Assembly: GCA_021399435.1 (NCBI GenBank)
Contig: JAJTUP010000060.1
Location: forward strand, 1-64,000
DNA length: 64,000 nt
Reading direction: 5' to 3'
Source of the DNA: Diaporthe sp. PMI_573
Taxonomy: Eukaryota; Ascomycota; Sordariomycetes; Diaporthales; Diaporthaceae
Part shown: one piece after another, positions 34,640 through 46,300 of the stretch
How positions within the stretch are numbered: position 1 is the stretch's first letter
Layout: each line of letters starts with the position of its first letter
The notes under the pieces: generated by a model
What the model was told of the DNA's origin: nothing
What the model saw: only the letters and a program-made list of their open reading frames with translations
The model's database searches: none
Position numbers and translations under genes: made by a program

Positions 34640-37600
34640 CTAAGCCGCTTCCGTCTTCAAACTGAGCGACGTGACACCTGGCGACTCGGACATGTCAAGG
34701 AATGGTCTGAACAACTTCGCCATGTCCAGCGTCCAATTGGTCGCGCCGTAGTCCTTGTCAATCGCATCAACCGACCCCAACTCCTCGCCTCTGTATGCTC
34801 CATCCGAGCGCACATAGTTATTGACAGCCTTGAGAAGATGGATAACCTGTGCAAATCGGTGTTCGGAATCCATCTCAAGATCCCCCACACGCGTATTCTT
34901 GACAAGATAGTTGGCGAGCCAGTAGAAAGGGATCGCATCCTTCGAGAAGCCCTGCCGGCGAGGGTTACGCGACGAGGGCGGATACTGATTGACGATATCG
35001 AAGTCCCAATTCTGCTTGAATTTGTCCAGTGCTGTGCGAATAGCCTTGGAAGCCTGAGGAGACATGCTTCCGTCAGCGGGAGTGTTGCGGCCACTGTTGT
35101 TCGCACTACCAGGCGCGCTGCCATCGTCACGTCCGGTATTGACGATCCAATCACTGTGGGCAAAGGAGGGTGTTTGGCCGTAATGAAGAGCCGAGCTTCC
35201 TTCGATCTGAGCTCGACGCAAGAGAGCCAGAATGCCATGAATCAACAGAAATTTGCCCGTCAGATTTGTTGTGCCTGTCTGAATCCGGTAAGAACTGTGC
35301 AAGAGGGCATTCAAGGCGAGGTGCATCTCCGGTTGCTTTGCTCTGCGCGTGCCATCCACGTTATGAACCTGGGCTGCTTCTGGTCCATATAAACCCAAGG
35401 CCTCAGCGCAAGATCTCGCATCTGTGGCTCCGTCCCATGCTGCATCGTCGCAGGGCAAAGGAATTTGGAGGGACATGGCATCAAATTGTGGCGCAACGTT
35501 GAAGTACAGGCCCAAAGCTGCGTCCGTCGCAAAGATAAGGAACATGAGGCGATCTCGCTTCTCTTGCTCTATCCATGAGTACCAGTCAAACTCTGATGGG
35601 TGGTAAGTCGAAGGATTAAAGCCGGGTTGATGAAGCGCGCTGAACAGGGGGTGTCCTCGAGAGACACGTAACAGGTCAGACTTCCGCGCAAGCAGCACGA
35701 TTCTCGAGTACACCTGCCGAGCGGCCTGTCGTTGTTGAGGGGTGCCGTTCCAGATGAGAAGTAGCTGAAGAAGTACAAGGGCCTGGAGCTCCTCCAGACC
35801 GTCTTGGTCACGCCTCGCAAGCCTGGTTTGAGAGTCTTCGTTCAGAAGAGAGAGAACTCGTGTGTCCCTGTCCAGAGCAGACTTCAAGAAGTCGGTTATG
35901 AGGCGCACGTGTGAAGGCGACAAGCGGTCGGAGTAGCAAGCCCCAATACAACACATGCAGGCAAGTAGTCCGGTGAAAGATTTGCAGGCGTCAAAAGTCG
36001 GCATATGTAGGATGGCAAAATGCCTGTGAAAGTGCTCGTACTGGCCAAGGAAGTGCTGAACATTTTCTGGCGAGAAGTACAAGTTCATGTCGTTGTGGTG
36101 GGTTGATATGATGCCAGACGAGTAGAAGAAATTGATGATTTGGTTTGACAGGTGTCGATAAGTCGCATCGTCAACGGGGCGGCCGCCGGTAGAGAGCCCA
36201 AAGCGACCATTGGTCGTGTTTGAGGGGGGCTGGCCAACGTATCTCGAGTGGTCGAGACTAGGCTCGGTTTTGATTGCGGTCTGCTGTCGGTTAGGAAAGG
36301 TTGACGTAGGGACTGGGTGAGTATCTTGCGCACCGCCTTGTTGTGAGAACATGGTCTGCCAGTCCAAGCCCGACTGCTGGTTGTGGTTTGATCCACCGTT
36401 GAACATAGGCACACCATTCTGGGTCTGCGACATGTTGTAGTTCGCCAGCTGGGGGTTGATGTTCGTGGACATGGAGGTCGGGACATTCCCGTTGTATTGT
36501 TGCTGCTGCTGCGACGAGGCAGTCATGACCGGTGCAGGGACGTTCCTCCGCTCTTCACCATTGGTGTCCTCGAGGCGGTTCATGCTCGACTGTCGAGAGA
36601 GCTGGTTCTGGTCATTCATGTGGTTAATTTGGTCCGCTGCTGGAATCAGCCCAAAGGGAACCATATGGGGGTTTCCCGTTACATTGTTCATGCCGTTCAT
36701 CATGTCTCCATCGTGCCCAAGCTGCGCGGCCTTAGCGGCAGCCTGCTGCGCCTTCTTGACGTGCGCATGGGGGTGAGACAGATGGCTCGCTCCTGTAGGG
36801 TTGCCCCGACGGATCGAGCATTTTTGGAAGTGACGCTTCAGAATGTCACTTCGGGAGAACGTGTCCCGGCAGAGCACACACATGTAAGGACGGTCTCCAG
36901 TGTCTATTTTGACCATCAAAGTCAGTTCTCGTGCTGTCCTCGGGACTGGGTGACTGCTTACGTCTGAGCATATGACGCTTCAAGTGCTTCGCGTGAAGGT
37001 AGGTCTTCGTGCAGTGGGGGCAGGGCTTCAAGATGTCAGCTATTTGTCACAACGATTCTCGCAGACTCCGTCGTCCTGGACTGCCGAGTAGTTTGCCGGG
37101 GGACCGGCGGGATCGACTTGTACGTACAAATTTCCCGTCGGCATCCTTCTGAGGGATCTGAGCCTTGGCCGCGGCGGTGCCGGGGGCGGGGGCCGCGGGC
37201 CTGCCTGGGGCGCTCGGTAGAATACCTCTGCGACCCTGGGAACCGACCACATGAGTAGGCTGGTCGCTCTCCTGGTGGAGAATTGATGGCTGCGACATCA
37301 TAGGACTTTGCGCGTAGGGAGATGCCAAGCCGCTTTGAGGCATTACACCGCCTGCTGGCATTGGTCGCAGAACAGGCGGGACGCGACCGCCTGGAGAAGG
37401 CGCAGGCGCAATTGGTTGAGGGTGAGATGCGGACACGGAGGCCTGGGGCATCATGGCGGAGGAGGTCGCGTAAGACTGCTGGTGTTGGTAGGGGTTGTGC
37501 ATCATGGGATACGAGCCTCTGCCGGAGGGCTGGGGCGGCGGAGGAGCGTAGCCGCCCATGGAAGCGGGAGTGTTCGGGGTCGCAGGCGTCCGAGGAGTAT

Positions 37601-37766
37601 GCGGGTGGCTCGCGTACATAGACATGGCTGGGTTGTGAGGCTGGAGAGGTGGTAGAGTCTGGTTTTGGCCGTTCTGCAGGTGGTGGGGGGAAATTGCCGA
37701 GTGGGATGGATAAGAAGCCGTCGTAGTGTTGTTAATCACGTTAGACGAGTAGTGGTTGTGTTCCAT
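34640..37766 (-). CDS. C2H2 zinc-finger transcription factor with fungal-specific regulatory domain
   Basis: Probable DNA-binding regulator of 988 residues. Exons (minus): 37766-37128, 37025-36962, 36903-34640. The N-terminal 210 residues are Pro/Gln/Ser/Ala-rich and disordered-looking. Two adjacent fingers are encoded across exons 2-3: Cys215-x2-Cys218-x12-His231-x3-His235, then linker TGDRPY and Cys243-x2-Cys246-x12-His259-x3-Cys263 (C2HC). The 64-base exon 2 holds almost all of finger 1. The extended GNPTGASHLSHPHAHVKKAQ block follows, then a Gln/Asn-rich stretch with QQQQQ, then a Fungal_trans-type domain from about residue 490 (NQIINFFYSSGIISTHHND, FAILHMPTFDACKSF). The combination of C2H2 fingers with this domain resembles Klf1-like fungal regulators, but no orthologue is claimed. 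An exceptionally long upstream region suggests complex control. Confidence 0.92.
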
Positions 37767-38980
37767 AATCCAGCTCTAAGTCTACCCTGATGCAACGGGC
37801 GCAAATGGAGCATTCGAAGAATCAATTGCGCTAGGGACTCGAACGTGGTCTCGAGGTGAGGGCAGGGGGGACGAAAGGACAGGGTTGCGCAGGCGGATCT
37901 GTGCGAGTTCTTCTGGCCGAGACGGCAGGGCAATCTTGCAACTGCTCCCGGGCGACAGGAAAACGGACGCGCAAACCACAAGGCGGATTAATTGCTCTAG
38001 CAGTGATGCCGAAGGATCGAAAGCAAACAAACACACGGTGACCTGCTGTCTGTGAGAGAGCAGCCAAATTTTGCGTGATGTTTGTGTTGGTGTTTTGAGG
38101 GCGACGCGGTGTTGTGTGCAGAGGCGCGTCTGAGGATCCCCCACGGTGGAGATGCGGTTTGGCGGCGGTGGTAGCGGGTTGTGGTAAGAAGTGGATAGAT
38201 GAGGCTGAAGACCGTTTGGGAGGTGTTGGTGGAGTGGACAAAAGGCGTTCCTCCTTTTTGGGTCCCGGCAGTAGATGTCGAAGTGGAGACTAAACTCTGT
38301 CAAATGGATGGACGAGGGAGGGAGGTGGGATGATGTGGGTTGATGTACCTCAAATATCTCTCCTTTCTTTTTTTTTTGTCGGAAGCGTCGCGCCAGTACA
38401 AAAAAAAAACTCTGCCAGGTACCGAGCCAAGTGGGCAAGTTTTGAAGTGGGTTCGCCCTCGACGTTACCCACTCTCCGCAGCCGTTGAGATACCCAGGCA
38501 CAAGGTACCGGTACGGAGCAGGGGCGAACGGCGCTAGCTTGGGTGCAGGCTGGTGGGTTCTGGGGGGTACCCTCGTCCTGAGGGGACCAGGTCGGGAAGT
38601 GGATGATCGAAAGTGGACTGAGTGGGCAGGGAAGCTGGTTGTGGGTGGGCAGGGGGGCTCGTGCCGGTGGGTACTTGGTTTACTGTGTGAGGTGCGTGCC
38701 GTCAGACTGCGTGGTCGAGCTCGCCCGAGGTGCGTCTGGCGGCGTCCACCCGAGGGGTCTATTAGAGTTTCTCAGAAAGATGTCTATATCATATGCTGTG
38801 CTGTGCTGAGCTGTGCAGTGATGGGGGGAAAGGGAAGTTTCTTTTCCAAGCCTGTGCGAAGCAGCCACAGGAAGACGACCCGAGCTAGGCCGTGGGTCAA
38901 GAGAGCTGGCACAGCATGCAGTGCATGCACATGCTCCTGCCGTCTGTTCCGCAATGACGACGTCGCACGAGTGCATGCAT

Positions 38981-39008
38981 GCTGGCACGCTGGCACGATG
39001 GCACGATG
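38981..39008. repeat. Tandem repeat of GCTGGCAC/GATGGCAC
   Basis: Three imperfect 8-9-base units (CTGGCACG, CTGGCACGA, TGGCACGA) in tandem in non-coding DNA. Confidence 0.65.
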
Positions 39009-39295
39009 CCTTCTCAGCCTCTCTGGGCTGTGCGCTGGACGACACCACGAGTTCCAAGCATTGCACTGCTGGCAGTAGCTGCAGGTGGAGGGGCGGTTGG
39101 ACAATTACCTACCCGGGCGGGCGTACAGAGAACGTGCGACGCTTCGCTCCGAAACGGGCGCTGGTGGATACGAACCAAGCGGCTGGATGGGCGGGAGGCT
39201 TAGGAAGTGCTTTAAGGGTGTCGCAATACACTACGGCAGGGACGGTGGGGGGATGCGAGAGAAGACCGTCGTTATTAGAGTTTGGGGTAGACTCC

Positions 39296-39329
39296 GCAGA
39301 TTGCAGAGTGCAGAGTGCAGAGTGCAGGA
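39296..39329. repeat. Tandem repeat of TGCAGAG
   Basis: Three exact TGCAGAG units flanked by partial copies. Non-coding microsatellite. Confidence 0.75.
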
Positions 39330-39589
39330 TCGTTTGTTTGGTGGAGGACTTCCAAAGTCGTCGATGTATGGCGGCGCCTGCGCACACACGCGGCGCAAAA
39401 AAAAAAAAAAAGTATTGACGACGGAGGGTAGCTTCCTGCAACAAACTGCAGGATGGAAGGAAGGGGTCAGACAAGTATGCTCCTCCTCTCTTCGATCTTG
39501 TTTGTGGATTGGGAGAGGAAAAGGCACTTGCCCAAAGTGATCCGACACCAGCGGCGGCACTTCCTTCTTCGAAATGTTGTTCTGGCCGG

Positions 39590-39624
39590 CTGGTCGTCGC
39601 CGACTGGTCGTCGCCGACTGGTCG
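39590..39624. repeat. 14-base tandem repeat
   Basis: CTGGTCGTCGCCGA is present twice exactly (39590-39603, 39604-39617) and followed by a half copy (39618-39624). Confidence 0.8.
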
Positions 39625-39899
39625 AGCTCAGGCACACCTTATTGCTTGCCTGCCTCACTTGAACCCGTCACAGATAGAGCATAGAGGCAAAACAGCACAG
39701 CCCAGGGCTGATATTTCACTTTCTTTCAGACAGACGCCTATTGAGAGTTCACCATCACTTTGCCTTCCTTTTCCATCATCTTGACTTTCCTTTTTTTTTT
39801 TTTTCCCCCTTTTCTTCTTAGTTTTTGTTTCTGCTCTTACCGGATTCTCAGGTCCTCGCCGCTCGCCTCCTCTTTCCCACGAGTAAGCCTTTAATCCTG

Positions 39900-40313
39900 A
39901 TGTCCCTGGAATACGATGCCACCGCAGGCGCCGCGCACAGTATGAACAACGCAGTGGCTGACCGCCCCCGACTCACCGTCCCCTCACTACGAAACGAGCA
40001 CCGCCATCGGCCTCGTGACGAGGTCGACCAAATTCGCACTGGGCAGCCGACGATCCGTCACATCCGCGCGTATGAGACTCAGCATCAATGCTCACTCACC
40101 ACATGATGGGTCGAGTTCAGTCCAGCCCGGTCCGTTCGAGGGATCACAGCAGCCAGCAGGCTTGTCTTTACTCGACGGTCTGGGTATACAGCTGTCGCTG
40201 CCCTGTTTCGCCGTCACACCCACTCGGCTGCCCGGCTGGGCAAAGAATGCATGTACTCGATCGAAACATTCTGCAGACTCCTCCAAGCAATGACAAAGCA
40301 GCGATCAATGTAG
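39900..40313 (+). CDS. Hypothetical small protein, weak two-exon model
   Basis: A T16 tract and a CT-rich leader (39780-39890), like those of expressed genes here, are followed by an ATG at 39900. Joining 39900-40069 to 40160-40313 across an intron with donor GTATGA and acceptor CAG gives 107 residues starting MSLEYDATAGAAHSMNN and ending RLLQAMTKQRSM. No domain is recognised. First-exon codons are moderately rich in C at third positions. The model may be wrong, or this may be the first exon of a longer or non-coding transcript. Without the leader there would be little reason to call it. Confidence 0.2.
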
Positions 40314-43300
40314 CCACTGCGGGCTAACCGCATCTAGCAGCTCCTGCACCAACCCACGCCCTGGTGCTTCAGATGGTGGGGGCGAGCGAGGCAGAGACGG
40401 GGATTTTCTGCCCGCAGCTCGACTACACTGCTCGATTTGGAGGTGTCCTGTATTTCCTGGTTCTCTCCTACGTCGGCATGTCGGGCCATGCACGATTCTC
40501 CGGTTGTCAATGGCTCTGTACAGTCTTTCCTCATAATCAGTGTGCGCGCGAGACAGCTTGGCGGATGGAACACTCCTGTCCACACGAATCGTCGTCGCTC
40601 GACACACCTGGCGACTGTTGCATCAGCACGCAGTCATGACAGTCCTAAACTCGCGCCAACACCAGTGTAACGTCAATGCCGGCCGAATCTTACACCCCCG
40701 ACCCTTGCTGGGTGGCCAGGGCATCGCTGGGTGGGACGCGCGTTGGCTCGGGTCACTCTGCCAGCCAATGTGCGCCAAAAGGTACGCGCTGCGACAAGCT
40801 CGGCACAACAGTCGGCAGTACCTCCTGGAAAAGTACTGGCACCCACCCTGGGAGAAGAGCCCACCCAATCTGCCATCCTGTCTCTCTAATCTAATCAGTC
40901 GAAACACGTTATCATTCTGGTTCCTCCGGCTGCTTGAGTGGCATAGCGAAGCTGCGAACTAGCTGCCCGAAATCCGTCAAGGTCGTTGTCATGCTGTGTC
41001 TGCTTGACTACCTGAGTCATCTACCATTGCTTGGGGTTGCAATATCCAGGAAACGAGCGTCATGGTGTGTCAGATTCACGCGACTCGACGATTACGGACA
41101 CCTGACCTCTCCTTGCCGCCGACACCGCCCAACGTGTTCGGCGTACCACTTGACGGGCAACACGCACCGCGACCTCCTGGGACAAGAAGCGGTGTTTGCA
41201 GTCCCAATCCAGGTCATCGAGCATCCTCACACATCCCGAGGATCCCATCTGTCTACCTGCACTGATGTAGGCCATAGCAGTGTCAACATCCGGGTCTGGT
41301 CTCGATGATTGCGAGAACACAAGGCTGAAGGTAGACATTGAACAGACACTGTCTGTCTTCGGACATGCAACCCGAACATGCCGGTGTTGGAGCAAGTGCG
41401 TCCCCTACGGGTGCTGCAAGTTGATAAACAATGCAGTGGTCCCACAGCCGCGGTGAAGACGCTAGTCGTTCGTCTAGGCATTGGGGAAAGCAACAAGGTT
41501 GGTCCCAGAGCTCGTATGCTTCCAGAAACGACTGATCGAATCACTGGGCCCTTCATCCTGACTTCCAGGCACAGTTCAAACTCAAGTCTCCCTGCAAGTA
41601 GCATCACCCTGAGGGCATGATGCAATCTGTGGTCCGTGAACACGGGAACGAACTGACAAGAATAGCAATCACTGCATGAGCTTCTCTGCACGACATGAGC
41701 CCACGATGACTTCAGGGTGAGTGCGCTGTCAACTCCAACGGAGATTGCTTCAAGTCCCTGTCTCAATTTCAGGTCAGTTCCAGGCCAGGCAAAACGCCGC
41801 TGGTTACCAAAAGTGGTCAATCCCTTGGCTGGCAATCAAGGAATGTGGGTGGTACTGTGGTAGTGTGGGAAATACGGAGACCAGGAAAACAAACCACCAG
41901 TGGTCTACCAAACTCTTGGGATAAAAGGCATGAGCCCGCGAGCTCCTCCCTACAATACGGTACACAGTATTTCCAGGCGTTGCTGCGAGTCAAGAAGGCG
42001 AAACAGGCCCAAAACAACGCCTTGGCTCTCGCGTGCCTCCCGGTCTGCCTGCCTCCCTTGTTACTGCCTGACTCGGGGCACACGCCGGTTCAGCATCGAC
42101 GCCGAGATTAAGTAAAAGTGTTGACGAGCAACCCCCCAATTGCCCTCTTCTGACGGTGTAATGACGTAAAGCCTAGCCCAACCACAGACATCCGAAGTCG
42201 GGTCGGGGAAAAGGAGTTTTCTCTGCTGCGTTGCCAGTAACAGGCCCGCAGGATCGCATGGGCGGCCACAAAAGGACGGGTGCGAGTGCTCTCAACTTGC
42301 AGCTCGAACAGCTGAGGGAACCTCATAATGCGTGGCGGAGAAGTCTGGCCCTCTCAAAGCACGTCTCCCGGGCGATCCTCGTGCCTACCATGCTTCATGG
42401 AGAAGTCGTGGAGCTGATGGGACTGCGGTACGGCACGCCTCTACTGAGATGGAGACAGGATAGCTCGATGGCTTCGGGCATTTTGGCAATTTGGAGTCCA
42501 TGATCCATCAAAGATCTTCCCAAATCTTGGAGAAGCTTGGGGGTTTCCCTCTCACAGCTCTGAAGTTTGGGGTCGAAAGAGTGGACTTGGGGGCCCGTAC
42601 GTGGTGTCAAGCAGCCATGGCACGCCTGTGCTGACTGCCTGGCCTTCCTTCCCCAAGGGTTCACGGGGAGAGTTTTAGTGGAGGACCCTGTGGCCCCATC
42701 AGCCCGAGAGCGTGGACGATCTTCGGAAAGGGCCCCATATGTTCTGTACATCTGCGCCATGTACCGCGTCTAGAAGCTATCCAGCCCCATCCGAACATTC
42801 TTCCGGCGGCATGGCGAATCCACTTTCGTTAGCACGCATCTTTGGATCTTGTGCGACACCAAATCTGCATTCTTCATCACAACTGATCCTTTGATGACAG
42901 CAGATCCACGAAACAAATGTTTCGCATCGAAGGAATTGGACTCAAGGTCAGAAGATTGGGCCTGCAGCGCCGGATCTGTGGTGGGCCTCAGTAAGGGAGG
43001 CAACGACTTCTCAAAGGCGGATGCCAACCCTCTGTCAAAGAACACTACAGCGAGCCTGGAAACGTGGAAGTTGGCCGACAGTCGCCCCTGACCTTGCGTT
43101 GATTGACATTGACAGAGCTCCAAGTGGGCCCTTACCCGCTGCTGTCTCCTGCTGTCCCCTGCCACTAACGTGCTCCACCGGCCAGGGACGTGCTGTCCAT
43201 AGCTTCTCGAATCCACCCAGAGGTCCAAGACAGCACACATTCAAGGTGGAGCGGAGTGTTCGAAACGTTGCGACTGTTGCATTGCTACCGCCGCAGTACC

Positions 43301-46300
43301 GCTTGTTCCATTCCATAAACAAATCCATCAAACCTTTGGACCTCATGACTCCCCGGCAGCCGTCAAGAATACCGAGGCTTTGCTTGCACATTCTGCGCCC
43401 TCACAGTGGCTGTCTCCTCGGAGATCACCCGGCATTTCCGATTTGTGAAATGAGGGCGCATTTCGATTTTTGCACACTGATTGGTTGCTGGCTACGCAAA
43501 CCCTGGTTTGTGGCGGCGTGCCGGCTAGCGAGCAGACAAGATCGTGCGGTTGCACCCACCCTGGCCATCTGCTTGTCTGCCGTCGGTAGTGGAGCACGGT
43601 GCCAGGAGGAGCCAGAGGCATGGGACAGTCGGTGGAGCTGTCGAGGAACAGCACCAGTGCTAATGCTGGGCCGGCAGCGTGCCAGGGAAATGCGTGCCCG
43701 ACGTTGTCCAGGTGTTAAAGCCAGCCAGCCGGTTGGGCTACGACTTTGACTTCCCTTTTCAGCCTCCAAAAAAACCTCAGCCAGGACGTTCTAACCACGT
43801 TGGGACGTGACTCTATGCGCACCACTCCCACCATGTACACTGCACGTATGGCGACGAACTGGTGGGTAGCCGTCGTGGGACACTCCAAGCTTTGTTTTGT
43901 GGCCCAGAACGGATCACAAAGGGACTGGAATGGAACCTGGAGAACATCCATCTGAGAGATCTGGCGCTATCACGACCCTCTTCTGGTCTACGGAGTCCAT
44001 ATGCACTAAGACTACAGTGACGCGCAATTGTGTGTGACCTTTGATCAGACCAGGCAAGCCAGGTACGGGGCTGCTTCTATCGAGGTCCTGAACTATTCCG
44101 CGGGACAGGCGAGTCAAGGCGCTTCGGAATTTGCCATCACACCAAGCGGCATCCTAGCCGGTATCGACGTCCCTGTCCTGACCTGGCTACTCGGTTGCAC
44201 GATTTTTACATCATGCGCGGCTCTTCGAGGCTGACCGCCTTTCTTGGCCGGGGTTTTGCCGTGGAGTTGTCGAAGCTCGGCAACAACGAGCGCCAGGATA
44301 CTTCACCGAAATTATCTAGCCCTGACGCGAATGCGAGCAAACTCTTCCAGGTAGCCTGTCATTGACCAAACGGTGGAAAACACTGTTGAGCCGCATCTGC
44401 ATCTTCACCATCAAGAGGCAACGACGATTAGCTGGCGAAGTCCGCACAACGCCGGCGGCAGCTTGCCAAATGTTGAGTTCCTCACCATTTATGCTTGGCT
44501 GCGTTCGCGATACCGCGCTCTGTTCAGCAAGGATACCCGTCGGACCAAACCTCGATTTGGAAATTGAAAGTTGAGCGGCGGAAGTTTGAAACCCAACCTC
44601 AGCTCACTCGCGAAACGCGCTGCAGTAGCTGCTACCTACATATGTATTTAGCGCTGTTGTTGGCCTTGGGCCGGAGCATTTGCGCGTGGATGAATGCGGA
44701 AAGTGAATCCGAGGCTTGTTGCGACACCCGTGAAAAACACGTGTGTTCGTCGGATGCAAGTTAGCGATCGCGACGACGGCGTGGCAGCGAAGGAGCTATC
44801 CGTCCGACCCATTCATACCGTCGGATGTCACCAAGGGGTCGCCGCCCGTGGGCAGGCAATTCTTACCACCCAGGACCCTGCGACTGTGGCTTGTCGGCCC
44901 ATGCGGCTTTTCCCAAAGCGGCAGTCCGTTCGGATCCCAGCCAGCAAAAATCACAAGGACGTCGATGTCGTCTTTGGTATCTGGACAGCCTCACTATGGG
45001 CAGCATGATCGGATCCAAGACTCGGTGCTTACCGTGCCTTGCTCCCCGGCTGGGAGTCGCCTTGTCTAAGCAGGAGCACAAGATGACGTCTTAAAAGGCC
45101 ATCGCGAGAGACGTGAGAAGCAGACCACAGCTTGATGTACCTCGCGAACTTCTTACCTGAATGTTGGGAATTGTTCATGGTCTCCTCGTCTAAGTGACCT
45201 CGCACCGCGGCTCATAGTTCACACTGCCTGGTCGCGGGCCTATGACTTTGCAACGGGCAATTTTCAGTCACTCGAACGAATATGGCCAGGAAGGGAAGCC
45301 TCGTGGCACAGCCGACTATCCACCGCATTGAGATATCACGTTGTGATGCGATGTGCATCCTACCACACCTTGTCCAGGCGAGCAGGGCGACCGATGTACC
45401 AGATACATGGGCAAGACGCCATCCCTCGAGTCAACAGTTCTGTATTCCGCATCGATTTGCATGCCACATCATTACGAAAGAAAACAGGCGACCATCCCGA
45501 GATTCAAGGGGTTCTGGGCGAGATGGCGAGTGGCGAGGGACGAGGCATCATGAGCACATTTGACCGAAACGACTCGGGGTACAATGAGTTCCAGGCTTGA
45601 GTCCGGCTCTCAGCAATCGAAATAGAACTGTCTTGGCATTTAACAGCCATAATCGGGCGGATCGTCGAGCGACATACGCAGCCTGACGATTCTCACGATA
45701 CCACGAGTCATTGGTTTTCGAGTTCCCAGCGCATCACTTGCACGCTGTCGCCGGCCTCCTGAAGGTCGGCGGAAGTGAGGAACACAGTTCCGGGGCAGCA
45801 GGTCAGCAGGCCAGCGGCAAGGCGACTTTGACTTGTCAACAGACTACTACAGTGTGGTGTTTGAGTCGCTGCACTCCCATCTCTCGGACGGTATCCGGGC
45901 CCACCATAAGTCAGTGCTACGGCCCGGTTACAGATGTCTGAATAATGGACAAGATGATGAGGCCGCTGTGCCTCGCCTCTGCATCGTATATCCCGAGCAA
46001 TCTCGTGTGTTACGTCACTTTACCGTCCAGAGCTCAGAAAAAGGACCGAACCTCGCAGGGCGGGCGTACGATAGGTCGCGGCTTTGAACGGAAAGCGCGA
46101 GATGCCATCCATCATCCGTCGTTGTCCGCGAGCTGGACATCCTACCACCACAGTGTATCCGAGCCTGACAGGCGAGTCAACCACCGCCAATGGCAGCAGC
46201 TGCATGACAAGAGTCGGCTGGAATTTGGCCGAGCATGGTCATTCTCAGCCAACGCAGGTCGACAGCATGACGCTAGGCCGAGATCCTGTCAGGTCGACTC

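Larger units (their letters stand above)
37767..39899. promoter_or_regulatory. Long upstream region of the C2H2 gene with short tandem repeats
   Basis: About 2.1 kb. It contains A9-T10 tracts near 38371-38410, simple GCTGTGCTGTGCT and GCACGATGGCAC repeats, an A14 run near 39398-39411 and a T16 tract near 39791-39806. The last precedes a CT-rich leader pointing right. No conserved-looking reading frame seen. Confidence 0.45.

Noticed and set aside
42770..43769. Several 100-240 codon frames in the large gene-free interval
   Set aside because: They overlap each other on both strands, lack domains and consistent codon use, and have no supporting splice or leader signals.
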